The notes under the pieces are model-generated. The model did not search any database. It was not told the DNA's origin and saw only the letters and a program-made list of their open reading frames with translations. A stretch of 62,409 nucleotides of DNA. It comes from Terriglobia bacterium (GTDB taxonomy: Bacteria; Acidobacteriota; Terriglobia; JAJPHL01). The stretch lies in the NCBI GenBank assembly GCA_021325275.1, contig JAJPHL010000018.1:1-62409 (forward strand), written 5' to 3'. Within the stretch, counting starts at the first letter, position 1, and every line of letters starts with the position of its first letter. Of this stretch, positions 27,455 through 37,363 are shown piece after piece. The position numbers and the translations under genes were made by a program.

Positions 27455-27919
27455 ATGATAACGCTCACGATTAATGGAAAGCCGCGACCGTTTAGCGGTG
27501 ATCCCGAAATGCCGCTGCTGTGGGTGCTCCGAGACGAGTTCAACCTGAAGGGCGCCAAATTCGGCTGCGGCATGGGCCTCTGCGGTGCGTGCACCGTTCA
27601 CGTCAACGGCGAGCCGGCGCGATCCTGCCTGATGACGGCAGCGGAGATGTCCGGTAAATCGATCACGACCATTGAAGGCCTTTCGGTGGATGGTTCCCAT
27701 CCGGTGCAGTTGGCGTGGGAGGCGATCGATGTACCACAGTGCGGGTATTGCCAGGCGGGTCAAATGATGACAGCGTGTGCTTTGCTGGCAAAGACGCCGA
27801 ATCCGAACGATGTGGAAATCGATTCCGCGATGAGCGGCAATCTTTGCCGGTGCGGCACGTATCGAAGGATCCGAGCGGCCGTGCACCAGGCCGCGGAACT
27901 GGGCAAGGTGCGGAAATGA
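27455..27919 (+). CDS. iorA: (2Fe-2S)-binding subunit of a molybdenum hydroxylase (isoquinoline 1-oxidoreductase alpha-like)
   Basis: The 154-residue small subunit of a xanthine-oxidase-type enzyme. The plant-type [2Fe-2S] ligands are in [15 protein letters not shown] and the next Cys in ARSCLM. The second cluster domain has [11 protein letters not shown] and [11 protein letters not shown]. It passes electrons from the molybdenum site to an acceptor. The ATG at 27455 has CAGGAG upstream. It ends inside the start codon of the large subunit. The symbol reflects similarity to IorA; the true substrate is probably an aldehyde or N-heterocycle. Confidence 0.9.
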   Translation: MITLTINGKPRPFSGDPEMPLLWVLRDEFNLKGAKFGCGMGLCGACTVHVNGEPARSCLMTAAEMSGKSITTIEGLSVDGSHPVQLAWEAIDVPQCGYCQAGQMMTACALLAKTPNPNDVEIDSAMSGNLCRCGTYRRIRAAVHQAAELGKVRK

Positions 27920-30138
27920 AGATCAACCGACGCTTCTTCTTGCGTGCCTCCGTGATTGCCGGCGGCGGTTTTATGGTTGGGTTGCATCCCATTGCCAAAT
28001 TGAAGGCACAGGGACCTCCTGGTGCAAACCAACCGTTGTCACCGGCGGATTTCGTCAGCATCTCATCGGACGGTATTGCGACGATCGTCGCGAAAAATCA
28101 GGAGTTGGGACAGGGCGCGCTGAATCTGCTGCCGATGATGATTGCCGAAGAACTGGATGTTGACTGGAAGACCGTTCGAGTCGTGCGCTCCGGTGTGGGA
28201 CCGCAGTATGGCGGGCAGATCACCGGCGGAAGCACCGCCACGCCTTCAAATTGGGAGCCCATGCGACGGATTGGAGCCGCCGCGCGGCAGATGATCGTCG
28301 CCGCCGCGGCGCAAACCTGGGGCGTGGCGGCTGAAGAGTGCTCTACCGCGTCGGGCGTCGTCTACCACCGTGCCTCCAGCCGGTCGCTCCGCTACGGCGA
28401 ACTCGCGGCCAAAGCCGCGACCATGCCGGTACCCGCCTTTACATCCCTCAAGCTCAAGGACCCGAAGGACTACAAGATTATCGGTACCACGACGGCCGGC
28501 ATTGAGACCAAAGAAATCCTCACCGGCAAGCCGATCTTCGGCATCGATGTGACCGTCCCGGGAATGCTCTACGCCTCGTTTGAGAAAACTCCGGTGCTCG
28601 GCGGTAAGGTCGTCAGCGCGAACCTCGACGCGATCAAATCGATGAAAGGCGTGAAGCACGCTTTTGTCGTGGAGGGCGTTCCGATGGCGAATCCCTACCC
28701 GAATTATCTCTTTGAGGGACCCGGATTCGAAGCGGGCGTGGCGATTGTCGCCGACAGTTGGTGGGCAGCCCAGTCCGCGAGAAAGAAGCTCGAAGTGAAG
28801 TGGGATTTCGGCAAGTGGGCAACGCAAGAGAGCGAAGCAAATGCTCGGAGAGCGGATGAACTGGCCGCCCAACCTGCCGGGCGAACGTTGCGCAAGGAAG
28901 GGGATCCGGAAGCGGCGTTCCAGCGTGAGGACGTCAAGGTGGTGCAAGCGCGTTACGAGTTTCCCTTCATCGCTCACGCCACGCTGGAGCCGCAGAATTG
29001 CACGGCTCACTTCAAGGACGGCAAGATGGAGATTTGGTCGACGAGCCAGTTCCCAGCGCCGGGCCGCACCACCGTGGCCCGGTTGTTGGGAATTCCTGAA
29101 ACCGACGTCACGCTTCATATGGTGCGGGCCGGCGGTGGATTCGGGCGCCGCGCGTACAACGATTCGATGTGCGAAGCGGCGTGGATTTCGAAAACGGTGG
29201 GCGCCCCTGTCAAACTGCTGTGGAGTCGCGAGGACGACATCCGCCATGACTACTATCGCTGCGGCGGCTTTCAGTACTTCAAGGCGGCGATCGACCGCGG
29301 CGGAAAACTCCTCGCCTGGAAGAACCACTTCGTAGCCTATGGCGAAGGAGACGCTTTCGTTCATGATGGCGGCTTTAACGCGGGTGAGTTTCCCGCCGGC
29401 TACGTCGAGAATCTTCTGGTGCAAGCCTCGAAAATGCCGCTGGGTCTAAAGACCGGCGCGCTGCGGGCCCCGGGTTCCAACAGCATTGCATGGGTAATGC
29501 AGTCGTTTATCGATGAAGTCGCGCACGCCGCCGGTGCGGATCCCGCGCAGTTCCGCCTCGCCCTGCTCAAGAAGAGCACCGCGGGAACGGCTCCTGTCGA
29601 TCCGAGAGCGAGGGCTTTGAACCCGGCGCGAATGAGCGGCGTCCTTCAACTCGCGATGGAGAAATCGGGTTGGGGCCAACGGACACTTCGGCCCGGCGCG
29701 GCGCTGGGAATCGCGTTTCACTTCAGCCATGGCGGCTACTTTGCCGAGGTCGCCGAAGTGGCCGTTGACGCGAAGAAGCAAGTCACTGTCAACAAGGTCT
29801 GGGTCGTGGGAGACATCGGTAGTCATGTCATCAATCCCAGCTCGGCGGAGAATCAAGTCCAAGGCGCGGTCGTAGACGGACTGAGCGAAATGATTCAGGA
29901 AATCACGCTCAAGAACGGACACGTCGTGCAATCGAACTATCACGACCACTCGATGCTGAGAATGCCGCAAGCGCCGGCGATCGAAGTGAGCTTTCTAAAA
30001 ACGAACAATCCCCCCACGGGACTCGGCGAGCCGGCCTTGCCGCCGATCCTTCCAGCCGTCGCCAACGCGATATTTTCGGCCACCGGCGAACGGATTCGAA
30101 CGTTGCCCATGACCAAGCAGGGCTTTCGTTTCGCCTAG
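27916..30138 (+). CDS. iorB: Molybdopterin-binding subunit of a molybdenum hydroxylase (isoquinoline 1-oxidoreductase beta-like)
   Basis: A 740-residue catalytic subunit with a twin-arginine signal ([14 protein letters not shown] at residues 5-18), so the folded enzyme with its small subunit is exported to the periplasm by Tat. Xanthine-dehydrogenase-type molybdopterin motifs include [27 protein letters not shown] and GALRAPGSN. The catalytic Glu is near the C-terminus in GLGEPALPP. The ATG overlaps the TGA of the small subunit. No FAD subunit is present, which fits the IorAB class that donates electrons to a cytochrome. No maturation chaperone of the XdhC type is seen nearby. Confidence 0.92.
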   Translation: MKINRRFFLRASVIAGGGFMVGLHPIAKLKAQGPPGANQPLSPADFVSISSDGIATIVAKNQELGQGALNLLPMMIAEELDVDWKTVRVVRSGVGPQYGGQITGGSTATPSNWEPMRRIGAAARQMIVAAAAQTWGVAAEECSTASGVVYHRASSRSLRYGELAAKAATMPVPAFTSLKLKDPKDYKIIGTTTAGIETKEILTGKPIFGIDVTVPGMLYASFEKTPVLGGKVVSANLDAIKSMKGVKHAFVVEGVPMANPYPNYLFEGPGFEAGVAIVADSWWAAQSARKKLEVKWDFGKWATQESEANARRADELAAQPAGRTLRKEGDPEAAFQREDVKVVQARYEFPFIAHATLEPQNCTAHFKDGKMEIWSTSQFPAPGRTTVARLLGIPETDVTLHMVRAGGGFGRRAYNDSMCEAAWISKTVGAPVKLLWSREDDIRHDYYRCGGFQYFKAAIDRGGKLLAWKNHFVAYGEGDAFVHDGGFNAGEFPAGYVENLLVQASKMPLGLKTGALRAPGSNSIAWVMQSFIDEVAHAAGADPAQFRLALLKKSTAGTAPVDPRARALNPARMSGVLQLAMEKSGWGQRTLRPGAALGIAFHFSHGGYFAEVAEVAVDAKKQVTVNKVWVVGDIGSHVINPSSAENQVQGAVVDGLSEMIQEITLKNGHVVQSNYHDHSMLRMPQAPAIEVSFLKTNNPPTGLGEPALPPILPAVANAIFSATGERIRTLPMTKQGFRFA

Positions 30139-30190
30139 CGCGACGCGACTGCCGAAGTCGCGCCCGGATGGATCGCGCGAAAGCAGGCAA

Positions 30191-30233
30191 GTTCGTGTCT
30201 GGTGGAGAAAATAGCTGAGCAGGCGGAACCCCC
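30191..30233. repeat. Dispersed ~45-bp repeat, copy 1
   Basis: Contains TCTGGTGGAGAAAATA and ends AGGCGGAACCCCC. A similar segment lies at 37318-37362, upstream of the HEAT-repeat gene. The two differ at a few positions and by single-base gaps. Confidence 0.5.
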
Positions 30234-30299
30234 TTGCTCTGATACAACCTGATCATCGGCCGGCACGGTTACACGCTATCGATAACTCGCCGACCGCCA

Positions 30300-30647
30300 C
30301 TAGTCGGTTGCCGGTTGGAAAAAGATCTCTCGCACCTCGCCCCGCCCGCGAGTGGCCCCGATGCTTTTGCGCGCCCATGCCACAGCTTCGTCCATGTCGG
30401 CGCATTCCAATATCCAAAACCCGCCGACGTGTTCCTTGGTCTCCAGATACGGCCCGTCGGTGATGAGGATTCCGCCATCGGCCTGCGCTCGCAGCGACTT
30501 CGTGGCCCCAAGGCCGCAAGCGAATTTCCTGACGCCGGCAGCAATCATCTCTTTGTTGAGCGCGTGGATCGCGCGGCCCACCGCTTCGTCCATTTGGGAC
30601 GGGTCGAAGTCGTCGGGGACGTAACCATTAACTAAAAATTGCGGCAT
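30300..30647 (-). CDS. YCII-related (DGPF domain) protein
   Basis: A 115-residue protein of the YCII/DGPF family, small ferredoxin-like-fold proteins often encoded beside sigma factors or oxidoreductases. Family motif LITDGPYLETKEHVGGFWIL around residues 61-80 and a C-terminal EVREIFFQP. The start ATG has AGGAGA upstream; the longer open frame does not. It is convergent with iorB and faces no sigma-factor gene here. Function in this setting unknown. Confidence 0.85.
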   Translation of the reverse strand: MPQFLVNGYVPDDFDPSQMDEAVGRAIHALNKEMIAAGVRKFACGLGATKSLRAQADGGILITDGPYLETKEHVGGFWILECADMDEAVAWARKSIGATRGRGEVREIFFQPATD

Positions 30648-30849
30648 TTGTCTTCTCCTGGATTGGTTTTCCGGCAGGCTCGTTGTCCTGCCTTCACTAT
30701 AACGTCGAACGACGGGACCGAAATTCGACAAGTCACCCCAAGTTTTTTTGCGTCGTCTCTATTGTTGCCGCTGTTGAACGATAAGCTGGAATTCGGAAAC
30801 CAAGACTCTATCGACAAGGCATTCTTGCTCGCTGCTCCGCGAGCGTCAT

Positions 30850-31811
30850 CTATCGGCCCGGCTTCGCTTTCGGATCAGCGTCGGCGCCCACGTAGACGCA
30901 CGCATCCGCCATCTGGCCGAGAGTCAGAGGACTTCCCTGAAAGATGCTCCTGCATCCGCCGGGGCCGCGGCAGTTAAATATTGTCCTGCCCATGAACTCC
31001 TCGGCTTTGAAGTCTCGAAACGGCAAACGCTGCAGCGGCACCAGTACGGGGCGGTCCGGCGTCTTCAGAGCGCGGTCGAACTTTCCATAGTCGGGATCGG
31101 GGCCCGCGGTGGCTCCTGGCGGAATGGCTAGATGGCCGCCCAGGGGAATCACCGCCAGAGTTCGACCGGGGTACTCGCGTTCCAGCATCCTCACGATTCC
31201 GATATCTTGGCCCATGCCGGAAAGGTAATCCGGCGGCATCGTCCGATAGAAGTGCCCGGCGCCATAAATCACCAAGGCCTTCCCATGCTTCTGAAGCACT
31301 TGCTCCTTCAGAACGGAGAAGGCGGCGGTCTCACGGCTACGGCTGTCTCCGGGTCCGGGATCACCGCCAAGGACGCGAATTCGCGCGCCGGCAGGCAGCC
31401 TGGAATTGACGTCGCGGACGGCCGCGAGAAACTCCCGTAAACCGGTTGGTTCCAGACTCCGTTGCTGGCTGATGTTGTGGTCTTCCAGACCTGCTCCAAC
31501 TGGGCACTGGATACATTCTCGCCTCGAATATAACGGTCCAGGGTCGGCTGCTCCGTCGTGCTGCCGAACTCCACGACGACGTAGCGCACTTTCTTGACGA
31601 AGTCGGGATGACGAACCACGGCGATTCGCAGATCGGTATCGATTCTCCAGCGGTGCGTCTCGCCTAAGGCGACAATGTCGGCTTGATCGAATACGGAAAC
31701 CAGGGTCCGGGCAATCCCGTCAATCCCGGCAGACTCGTCGGGCAGGCGCATCTCCAGCCGTTGGCCAAGAAGACTGGTGGCGAAAAGCAGTGGGGCTAGC
31801 CAAGTTTTCAT
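30850..31811 (-). pseudogene. Secreted EreA/ChaN-like protein split by a one-base frameshift
   Basis: Two frames read as one protein. The first (31811-about 31440) has a signal peptide (MKTWLAPLLFATSLLGQ) and ALGETHRWRIDTDLRIAVV, the Gly-Glu-x-His motif of the erythromycin-esterase/ChaN-like fold. It ends in a wrong frame after NQPVYG. Shifting by one base near 31437-31443 restores continuous sequence (EFLAAVRDVNSRLPAGARI, SVLKEQVLQKHGKALVIYGAGH), which joins the second frame to its stop at 30850. A lost base in a run of C/G fits. It may be a recent pseudogene or a sequencing error. Reconstructed length is about 320 residues. The biochemical role is not known. Confidence 0.75.
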
Positions 31812-32089
31812 TCTGTTCCCTTTGGTTTCGTTTTCCAGTATAGATCCTTGACGGTGAGTGTGCAGAGTTGTCGCCCGCCGGCTCGCCCGCGGTCCCGAAG
31901 GAAGGAACGAGGACAGACTAGACGTTCGAATTGCGATTCCGCCGATTTCCGGCGGTAGGTGGATTTATCAACAGCGATCCCTCAACCCCCTTGTCCAGTG
32001 AGTCTTTGCGCTTTTCAATGTTGGCGTTCGGTCCTGTGTGTCAGAATGGCGCAGCCTCCCGAAAAACGCAGTCGCACTGTTCCGCCAGT
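31812..32089. other. Intergenic stretch without recognised gene
   Basis: The 278 bases between the frameshifted gene and the TIGR03435 gene show no coding potential I can support. The 11-mer TGTGTCAGAAT at 32037-32047 recurs at 35006-35016, just before the kinase fragment. Confidence 0.5.
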
Positions 32090-32830
32090 TCAGTTTTCCG
32101 TCGGCGTCTTCTCCGCGTGATCGACCACTAAAACGTCGACCATCTCTTTGCCGTCCTCGACCTTCAGACCCAACCCTTGCAAGAGCTTGATCGCCGCGCT
32201 GGCCGCGTCCATCTGGTCCTTCTGATTCACGGACGCAACGGAGGCCATATCGAGGCGGACGTCGTAGCGCCCCTTCAGTCCAGTCGAGTCGACGACGGGG
32301 CGGCCCAGCATTTTCGAAAACTGCCCGGCTAGGTCAGCTATTGAAATGCGCTGGATCAGTCGTGCATCTTTGTCTCGCGCCATGACCACAGGACCCTCGG
32401 TTGTGGATTCCGAAAATTTCGGCCCGCCCTTCGCCAGCGTCAATACATACACGGGCATCTTTCTCTGTTCGACATGCGCCCGAACGCCCATGCGTTCCGA
32501 GAGGAGGGTCCGCAACATCAGATAGAGCTGTTGGTCCTTCACGGGTTCAGCGGTCTTCGCAACGATATCCAGTTGAACATCGTTCAGCCAGTCCGGGCCG
32601 ATGAGTTGATACAACCCCATTCGATACGCCTCCAGAATGCAGCCGCGCAGCGTCAACCCCCGGGTTGTGAGCGAGTTCGGCGTCGTTTGAAGCCGGCGGC
32701 CCGGGACATTCACGCTTTCCGGACTGGAGAGCCGTATGGAAGCGGTATCGAACGCTGGCGGCGATACCGGCGCCTGTGCAAAGCAGCGTACGCTGACGAA
32801 AACAACAAGCAAGTGAGCAGCTTTTTTCAT
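32090..32830 (-). CDS. TIGR03435 family exported protein
   Basis: A 246-residue protein of the acidobacterial TIGR03435 family, common in Solibacter and of unknown function. Signal peptide 1-19 (MKKAAHLLVVFVSVRCFAQ). Family features: PAFDTASIRLSSP after the signal, LILEAYRM-like segment GCILEAYRMGLYQLIGPDWL, LSERMGVRAHVEQRKMPVYVLTL split over residues 110-135, and LAGQFSKMLGRPVVDSTGLKG. The start ATG at 32830 lies after a GGGGGG stretch; the longer frame is not supported. It follows the GntR-ABC operon on the same strand, but a 26-bp gap leaves cotranscription open. Confidence 0.88.
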   Translation of the reverse strand: MKKAAHLLVVFVSVRCFAQAPVSPPAFDTASIRLSSPESVNVPGRRLQTTPNSLTTRGLTLRGCILEAYRMGLYQLIGPDWLNDVQLDIVAKTAEPVKDQQLYLMLRTLLSERMGVRAHVEQRKMPVYVLTLAKGGPKFSESTTEGPVVMARDKDARLIQRISIADLAGQFSKMLGRPVVDSTGLKGRYDVRLDMASVASVNQKDQMDAASAAIKLLQGLGLKVEDGKEMVDVLVVDHAEKTPTEN

Positions 32831-32856
32831 ATTCGATGAAATCCCCCCAGCTCGTT

Positions 32857-33594
32857 TTATGAATCTTGCGTCTGCGTAATTCGACAGGCCGTCGCGAACA
32901 TTGCCGCCGACAGCAAAATCATGATCGTCATGCCGAACCAGGGAAGCGGTCCCCCGATGCCCGCCACGCGATCCCAACCTCCGCCGATGTCTGACAAAGG
33001 CGCCAGCCCGTAAGGACGAAGGTGCTGCCAAGTGGAATCGACCGCCGCTTGCAACATCAAGACAAGCCAGCAGGTCGCAGGCGCCGTATAATCTCCCCGC
33101 ATGACAACAGACAGGAAAAACGATAAGGCAAAAATGTAAGTGCCGTAGGCGAACCAGACAACGAAAAAGCGCAGGGCCTCCTCGATCGGATAGGACTGGT
33201 GCACAAACGGGGAGAGCAAAGGCGTCAGCAAGCCCGGCAACATTGCTAGGACGGCCAACTCGGCGAGCCCAACCGCAAACCGGGTGCCGACCAACCTGTT
33301 GCGGCTGACCGGAAGAGCCAGCGTGAGCACAGCGGTATGGTTTGCGCGTTCCCGCCGCAGACCGCCGAGTCCTAAGAAGATCGCCGGTATTAGGAACGCG
33401 AGCTTACCTTGGCCGTAAATCGTATAGCGGACGTAATGGATATACGTTGACGCGCGCGCTCGTCCGGAGAACAAGCCTCCCCCGTCTTCTGGCCGGTAAA
33501 ACACGATGCTGAGGACGCACCAAGCCGCCATTGCCAACAAAGCGCACAAGAATCTGGCTTGGCTTTCCCGCCACGCTTTATAAGAGAGCATCAT
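32857..33594 (-). CDS. ABC transporter permease (ABC-2 type)
   Basis: A 245-residue membrane protein with about six transmembrane segments, including FLCALLAMAAWCVLSIVFY, AVLAMLPGLLTPLLSPFV, YIFALSFFLSVVM and GMTIMILLSAAMFATAC. Arg-rich cytoplasmic loop GLRRERANHTAVLTLALP is typical of ABC-2 permeases that partner with YtrB-type ATPases. Its ATG shares one base with the stop of the ATPase gene. Probable drug, lipid II-cycle or peptide exporter; the substrate is unknown. Confidence 0.88.
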   Translation of the reverse strand: MMLSYKAWRESQARFLCALLAMAAWCVLSIVFYRPEDGGGLFSGRARASTYIHYVRYTIYGQGKLAFLIPAIFLGLGGLRRERANHTAVLTLALPVSRNRLVGTRFAVGLAELAVLAMLPGLLTPLLSPFVHQSYPIEEALRFFVVWFAYGTYIFALSFFLSVVMRGDYTAPATCWLVLMLQAAVDSTWQHLRPYGLAPLSDIGGGWDRVAGIGGPLPWFGMTIMILLSAAMFATACRITQTQDS

Positions 33595-34487
33595 TATGCA
33601 TCCTTTACCGTTTCGAGGAACACTTCGCGCAAGGTCATAGGCGCAACGTCGATGGACACCGCGTTTAGGGCACGAGCCTGTTCAACGATCGCGTCGGCGT
33701 TCTTACTCGCATGGATAACCATCTGCCGGCCGGCGAACCGGACCTGCTCGACGCCCAGCATGTGAAACACATAGTCGGGAGGCACTCCCGCAAAGCCCAA
33801 CGTGATCCGCCGGTGATCCTGGCGGATCTCGTCCATCGAAAGATCGGCCGCCAGTTTGCCATGAGTGATAATGCAAACGCGATCGGCAATGCGTTCGACC
33901 TCCGCAATCTGGTGCGAGGAGAAGAACACAGTTGTCTCCTCGGCGGCGGCCGCCCCGAGCGTTCCAAGCAGTTCTTCGGTCGAAACGGGATCGAGTCCTC
34001 CACTCGGCTCATCGAGAATCAGAAGCTCCGGACGCCGCGCCAATGCCAGGAGCAGCGCCAATTTCGTGCGCATGCCTTTGGAAAGATTCCTGACCTTCTG
34101 CTTCGCCGGCAACTCATATTCGGCCTGGAGGCGGCGCGCCGCCTCCGGCCGCCAGTCGCGGTAAAACGAGGACGTGAAACAGATCAACTCGGCGATGCTC
34201 ATATAGCCGTACAGCTCTTTATCCTCCCCCACGAACGCGACCCGGCGGCGGATCTCGAGACTCTCTTTGGCATCATCAATCGGGCGCCCGAGCACGGTCC
34301 CACTTCCTTCGGAAGGACGAATCATGCCCAACAGCATCTTGATCGTGGAGCTTTTGCCCGCGCCGTTCCGGCCGAGAAACCCGGTAACGCGGTGACGTGT
34401 CACCCTAAGATTCAGCCGAGAGACAGCCTCGACGCGGCCATATTGTTTGGTCAGATTCTGCGTCTCGATGGCATATTCGTTGCTCAT
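33594..34487 (-). CDS. ABC transporter ATP-binding protein
   Basis: A 297-residue ATPase. Walker A GRNGAGKSST (about 39-48), Q-loop FVGEDKELYGYM, signature NLSKGMRTKLALLLALA, Walker B LLILDEPSGGLDP, H-loop FFSSHQ. The signature Ser-Lys-Gly is typical of YtrB-like exporters regulated by GntR proteins. It is the middle gene of a GntR-ATPase-permease operon with a 4-bp overlap to the regulator and a 1-bp overlap to the permease. Confidence 0.94.
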   Translation of the reverse strand: MSNEYAIETQNLTKQYGRVEAVSRLNLRVTRHRVTGFLGRNGAGKSSTIKMLLGMIRPSEGSGTVLGRPIDDAKESLEIRRRVAFVGEDKELYGYMSIAELICFTSSFYRDWRPEAARRLQAEYELPAKQKVRNLSKGMRTKLALLLALARRPELLILDEPSGGLDPVSTEELLGTLGAAAAEETTVFFSSHQIAEVERIADRVCIITHGKLAADLSMDEIRQDHRRITLGFAGVPPDYVFHMLGVEQVRFAGRQMVIHASKNADAIVEQARALNAVSIDVAPMTLREVFLETVKDA

Positions 34488-34885
34488 TCGTCACCCCGCG
34501 ATCGTGCCTGCGCCGGGTAGAAAAGCTCTGCCTCGAAGAGCCGGCTGATCTCCTCCGCGGTGAAGCGTTCCTGTCGAAGGGTTTCCACCAGGGCGTGAAC
34601 TCGCTCCTGAGCGGAACGGAGTTTCTCGGATCGCGATTTACCCCCGCTCCTAGCCGCGACAAAGGCGCCGGAGCCGTGTCGTATTTCGAGCAGGCCTTCA
34701 TGCTCCAGCTCCGCGTAGGCTTTGGCCACGGTGGTATGACTGACGACTATTTCTTCCGACAGCGTGCGGATGCCGGGCAATTGGTCTCCCTGGCGGAGTA
34801 CGCCCGTATCCACGGCATGCCGAATCTGTTGCATTAACTGCAAGTAGAGAGGCTGGCCCGCTTGCGGATTGAGTCGGAAGAGCAT
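34484..34885 (-). CDS. GntR family regulator, YtrA subfamily
   Basis: A 133-residue repressor. Winged helix-turn-helix at residues 10-77 (LYLQLMQQIRHAVDTGVL, LPGIRTLSEEIVVSHTTVAKAYAELEHEGL, GSGAFVA), followed by a short about 50-residue dimerisation tail, the YtrA arrangement. First gene of an operon with an ABC ATPase and permease. An inverted repeat with the YtrA-like core GTAC lies directly upstream, suggesting autorepression relieved by a cell-envelope stress or drug. Confidence 0.93.
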   Translation of the reverse strand: MLFRLNPQAGQPLYLQLMQQIRHAVDTGVLRQGDQLPGIRTLSEEIVVSHTTVAKAYAELEHEGLLEIRHGSGAFVAARSGGKSRSEKLRSAQERVHALVETLRQERFTAEEISRLFEAELFYPAQARSRGDE

Positions 34886-34892
34886 GCTGTGA

Positions 34893-34916
34893 ACTGTACT
34901 GGTGTTAGCGTACAGT
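34893..34916. promoter_or_regulatory. Inverted-repeat operator for the GntR-ABC operon
   Basis: ACTGTAC (34893-34899) and GTACAGT (34910-34916) are exact reverse complements with a 10-bp spacer. They lie 7 bp upstream of the GntR start codon. The position fits repression of its own transcript. Binding is inferred from the family. Confidence 0.65.
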
Positions 34917-35024
34917 AGGACTCACCGCAGGGCAAGCGAAATCTCTCAAAGGCGCGAGAGGCAGCGGCCTCCCGCTTGGATTCATTTCACTTGCCTGCGT
35001 CCCCTTGTGTCAGAATCGTGACTC

Positions 35025-35381
35025 ATGCCTTTGACCTCTGGCTCGCGCGTCGGACCCTACGAGATCCTGGCCCCGCTCGGCGCGGGCGGAATGGGCGAGG
35101 TGTACAAAGCGCGCGACACCAAACTGAATCGTGACGTGGCGATCAAAGTTTTGCCCGCGGCCTTCGCGCAAGACAGCGATCGCATGGCGCGTTTCCAACG
35201 CGCAGCGCAAGCGCTGGCGGCGTTGAACCATCCCAACATCGCGCAGATTTACAGAATGGAAGATGCTGCACTGGGAGTCTTGACGAACGTACCCTCACTC
35301 GAAGGTATTTTTGCGCAGCTAGCTTTAAAGGAAGATCCGAGTCGAACGACAGCCGAGTTAGCCGAGGTCATGAAGTTATGA
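35025..35381 (+). pseudogene. Deletion scar: kinase N-lobe fused to the tail of an ABC ATPase
   Basis: 118 codons. Residues 1-76 are the start of a Ser/Thr protein kinase: [20 protein letters not shown] (Gly-rich loop), [11 protein letters not shown] (catalytic Lys) and [13 protein letters not shown]. After about residue 80 the sequence becomes the C-terminus of an ABC exporter ATPase ([19 protein letters not shown]). The HRD and DFG kinase motifs and all ATPase motifs are missing. A deletion apparently removed the rest of a kinase gene and most of an ATPase gene and joined them in frame. The stop overlaps the start of the downstream permease (ATGA), as the original ATPase would have done. 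Confidence 0.75.
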
Positions 35382-37144
35382 TTCCTGGGGCCGGCGGCGA
35401 AGCAAAGTCACCAACGCGCTCGGCGTTACAAACCTGGCTCGAACGTTTCTTGGGTAAACAGTCTTATCTGTTGGCGCGCCACTTCCTGAACCGGTACATG
35501 GAAACAGATGTTGCCGATGCAGATGGCGATAGTTCCCTGACTGCCGCGAACATTCTGGTCATTCTCGGACTGCCCGGCTTGATTTATACAATTGGACTCT
35601 TGCCCAAGTATTCCTTCGGCGCGGGCGCCTACGGGTCCGCAGGCTACAACGCAGCATCTCTTCCAGACAAGTTTTTGTTCATCACGTTGACAATGGTCGT
35701 CATTGGTCTCTTCACGATTCTCCGCTGGGATACATTGTTCCCGGACCGTTTCGATTTCTTTGCCCTAACCCCGCTACCCATCCCGCCGAGCAGGATATTC
35801 TGGACCAAGACATTATCTCTGGGAGTAATGATCTCGATCCTGGCGCTTGACATCAATGTTGCGCCCTCGATTGTTTACCCTTGCATCGTGTTCTGGAAGG
35901 GTTCGCTAGCAGACGCGGCGCGAATGGTGGGCGCGCACTTCGTCACGGTCATGGCCGCATCGTTGTATGTTTTTCTGTCTCTGTTGGCGATACACGGGAC
36001 GTTACTCAGCTTGCTGGGACATCGGTTCTATCGATGGGTCTCGCCGTTTGTGCAGTTCGGGCTGCTTGTTTGGGTAGGGCAGCAGTTCGTGCTCGTCCCA
36101 AAACTTAAGGAGCTGCTGCAGCACGACAGAGGCGGAGCGGTGCTCGCGCTGTCGCCCGCATTGTGGTTCATCGGACTCTACCAGACACTTCTCGGCGACA
36201 CGGACCCGCAGTTCCACGCGCTGGCTCGGCAGGCGGCAAGCAGTCTCGGATATGCAATTGCAGTCGCCTGTGTGGCCTATTCGGTTGGGTATTCGCGGCA
36301 TCTGCGTAGGACGCTAGAAGACAAACAGGATCACGCAAGAGCTTCATGGAAGCCCATTCGTGGGGCAGGGGCAGCGATAAATCACTTGTTGCTGCGCGAG
36401 CCGCAGGAACGAGCGTCTTTTCATTTCATCTGGCAGACGGTGATTCGCAATCCGATGCATCGCCTATTCCTCATGGCGTACGCCGGCGTAGGTGTAGCCG
36501 TGGTCGTAGAGTCGCTTGCTGCGCTGATGGCAGGCACTGGCGAAAATGCGCCGCGCGATGTCACCGTCGCGCTCTATTCGCTTCCGCTCTCATTGTCGTT
36601 CCTCCTGCTTACTGGATTCCGCCTGATCTTCACGCTTCCAGTGGAAATCGGCGCTAATTGGGTTTTCCGTCTCACCGGGGACCAGCGACCGGATCTGGTG
36701 CTTGCGGGAGTGCGGAAGGCGGTTCTTGCGATCATTGTCATTCCGATGCCCATCGCTGTTGCTGCGACTTTCGCGCACCGTTGGGGACTTAGAGCCGCCT
36801 TGGAGCAAGCGCTTTATGTCGGCATACTTTCGTGGATCTTAATGGAGGTATTGCTCTGGGGTTTCGCGAGAGTCCCATTCACGTACGTTCGTGGTTCTGG
36901 ATCAATCAATCTTCCCATCGTTGTGTCCCTATTTCTCGTGGCCTTCATACTCTACGCTCGCGCGCTTGCCTTACTGGAGTATTGGCTGATGCTGGCTCCA
37001 TGGAGGATGTTGGGATTCCTAGCCGCAGCCGCCATCGTTCTCGCGATCTGGTCGGGATTCAGAAACCGCTATTTGGCCACTAGCGTTCGATTGACGTTTG
37101 AAGACCGGCCGGATCCGGTAGTGAGAACGCTAGGAATCGGTTAG
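35378..37144 (+). CDS. Large ABC-exporter-type membrane protein, now without its ATPase
   Basis: A 588-residue integral membrane protein with roughly 12-14 hydrophobic segments, for example [68 protein letters not shown] and LLAPWRML-like helices near the C-terminus. No enzymatic motif is visible. The ATGA overlap with the tail of an ABC ATPase suggests it was the permease of that transporter. With the ATPase deleted it is probably non-functional unless another ATPase serves it. Confidence 0.75.
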   Translation: MIPGAGGEAKSPTRSALQTWLERFLGKQSYLLARHFLNRYMETDVADADGDSSLTAANILVILGLPGLIYTIGLLPKYSFGAGAYGSAGYNAASLPDKFLFITLTMVVIGLFTILRWDTLFPDRFDFFALTPLPIPPSRIFWTKTLSLGVMISILALDINVAPSIVYPCIVFWKGSLADAARMVGAHFVTVMAASLYVFLSLLAIHGTLLSLLGHRFYRWVSPFVQFGLLVWVGQQFVLVPKLKELLQHDRGGAVLALSPALWFIGLYQTLLGDTDPQFHALARQAASSLGYAIAVACVAYSVGYSRHLRRTLEDKQDHARASWKPIRGAGAAINHLLLREPQERASFHFIWQTVIRNPMHRLFLMAYAGVGVAVVVESLAALMAGTGENAPRDVTVALYSLPLSLSFLLLTGFRLIFTLPVEIGANWVFRLTGDQRPDLVLAGVRKAVLAIIVIPMPIAVAATFAHRWGLRAALEQALYVGILSWILMEVLLWGFARVPFTYVRGSGSINLPIVVSLFLVAFILYARALALLEYWLMLAPWRMLGFLAAAAIVLAIWSGFRNRYLATSVRLTFEDRPDPVVRTLGIG

Positions 37145-37363
37145 GGTCGCTTGAGCTCTGATCGGTTCGCCGGAATGTAGTCGCCGGCGCACTCGCGCTG
37201 CTAGGCTGGATGGAGCGCCAAGGAGGGTATTAGTTTTCTCCTCGAAGAGTGCGTTTGTGCGGCATGGCCGTACTGGGGCCAGTCAAGAGCGCCGTGGGGT
37301 TGCGGACTTCAATGCAAGAGTTCGCGTCTGCTGGAGTAAAATAATGGGCAGGCCGAACCCCCG
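37145..37363. other. Intergenic region upstream of the HEAT-repeat gene
   Basis: 219 bases without a supported gene. The last 45 bases (37318-37362) match the dispersed repeat at 30191-30233 and run straight into the ATG, so the repeat may carry the promoter or leader. Confidence 0.5.

Noticed and set aside
27715-27915. Longer start for the molybdopterin subunit
   Set aside because: The extension overlaps the iron-sulfur subunit gene; the Tat signal begins at the ATG at 27916.
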